DNA of 64,000 nucleotides. Origin: Verrucomicrobiaceae bacterium UBA1938. Lineage in GTDB: Bacteria; Verrucomicrobiota; Verrucomicrobiia; Verrucomicrobiales; Verrucomicrobiaceae. This document shows positions 63,958 through 64,000 of the stretch, one piece after another. The stretch lies in the NCBI GenBank assembly GCA_002336895.1, contig DDFC01000022.1:214748-278747 (forward strand), written 5' to 3'. The notes under the pieces are model-generated. The model was given only the letters and a program-made list of their open reading frames with translations. It ran no database searches and was not told where the DNA came from. The translations under genes and the position numbers were made by a program. Each line of letters starts with the position of its first letter. The stretch's first letter is position 1.

Positions 63958-64000
63958 CACTGATCGATGGACAAAAGTGCCAGTAGTGTTCGGCATGGTG

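Noticed and set aside
1..64000. CRISPR arrays, rRNA operon and insertion sequence transposases
   Set aside because: No regularly spaced direct repeats, no rRNA-like sequence and no transposase-like proteins were found.

Overview
The window is high-GC bacterial DNA with a gene content typical of Verrucomicrobiota, probably a relative of Prosthecobacter or Verrucomicrobium. This placement is an inference from family content: several planctomycete/verrucomicrobial PSCyt1-DUF1549-DUF1553 proteins paired with Tat-exported DUF1501 proteins, a DUF1800-DUF1501 pair, a sulfatase, a DUF1080 protein, an SHD1-domain protein and an ECF sigma factor fused to a membrane domain. No rRNA gene, CRISPR array or classical transposase was seen.

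Layout. 1-9.3 kb: two successive DUF1553/DUF1501 pairs (the first truncated by the window edge) separated by a convergent AraC regulator. A four-helix-bundle gene bracketed by inverted repeats sits inside the first pair. 9.3-10.6 kb: hisB-hisH. 10.6-16.1 kb (minus strand): an SHD1 membrane protein, then the nusA-infB-rbfA operon with an intrinsic-terminator hairpin in the nusA leader. 16.5-22.5 kb: sulfatase, SDR oxidoreductase, an exported SAM methyltransferase, three small conserved proteins and a TrpG/PabA amidotransferase. 22.6-31.7 kb: one 3032-residue secreted subtilisin-like giant protein. 31.8-37 kb: SGNH hydrolase, Uma2 protein, an ExbB-ExbD-TonB-like operon, a short NagA-like amidohydrolase and an AT-richer island. 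37.1-44.8 kb (minus strand): a histidine kinase and response regulator followed by a complete tripartite RND efflux pump. 45-51 kb: lipase maturation factor, tRNA-Pro, YbjN-like and PH-domain proteins, and a second two-component system. 51-55 kb: DUF1800 (interrupted by an in-frame TAG) and DUF1501. 55-64 kb: membrane-fused ECF sigma factor, a third PSCyt1/DUF1501 set with DUF1080, and a ParE-type toxin-antitoxin module between the pair.

How it fits together. The PSCyt1/DUF1553, DUF1501, sulfatase, DUF1080, SGNH and giant protease genes encode exported proteins, which fits a bacterium that works on complex extracellular polymers. The two third-pair genes at 57.2 and 61.5 kb share a conserved upstream block with an ECF-like promoter, and the membrane ECF sigma gene lies next door, so a regulon is plausible.

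The most unusual signal is the repeat biology. At least three families of short inverted repeats occur in or at the edges of genes. One supplies a DUF1501 start codon, one is translated inside a cytochrome protein, and one encodes the signal sequence of a histidine kinase.
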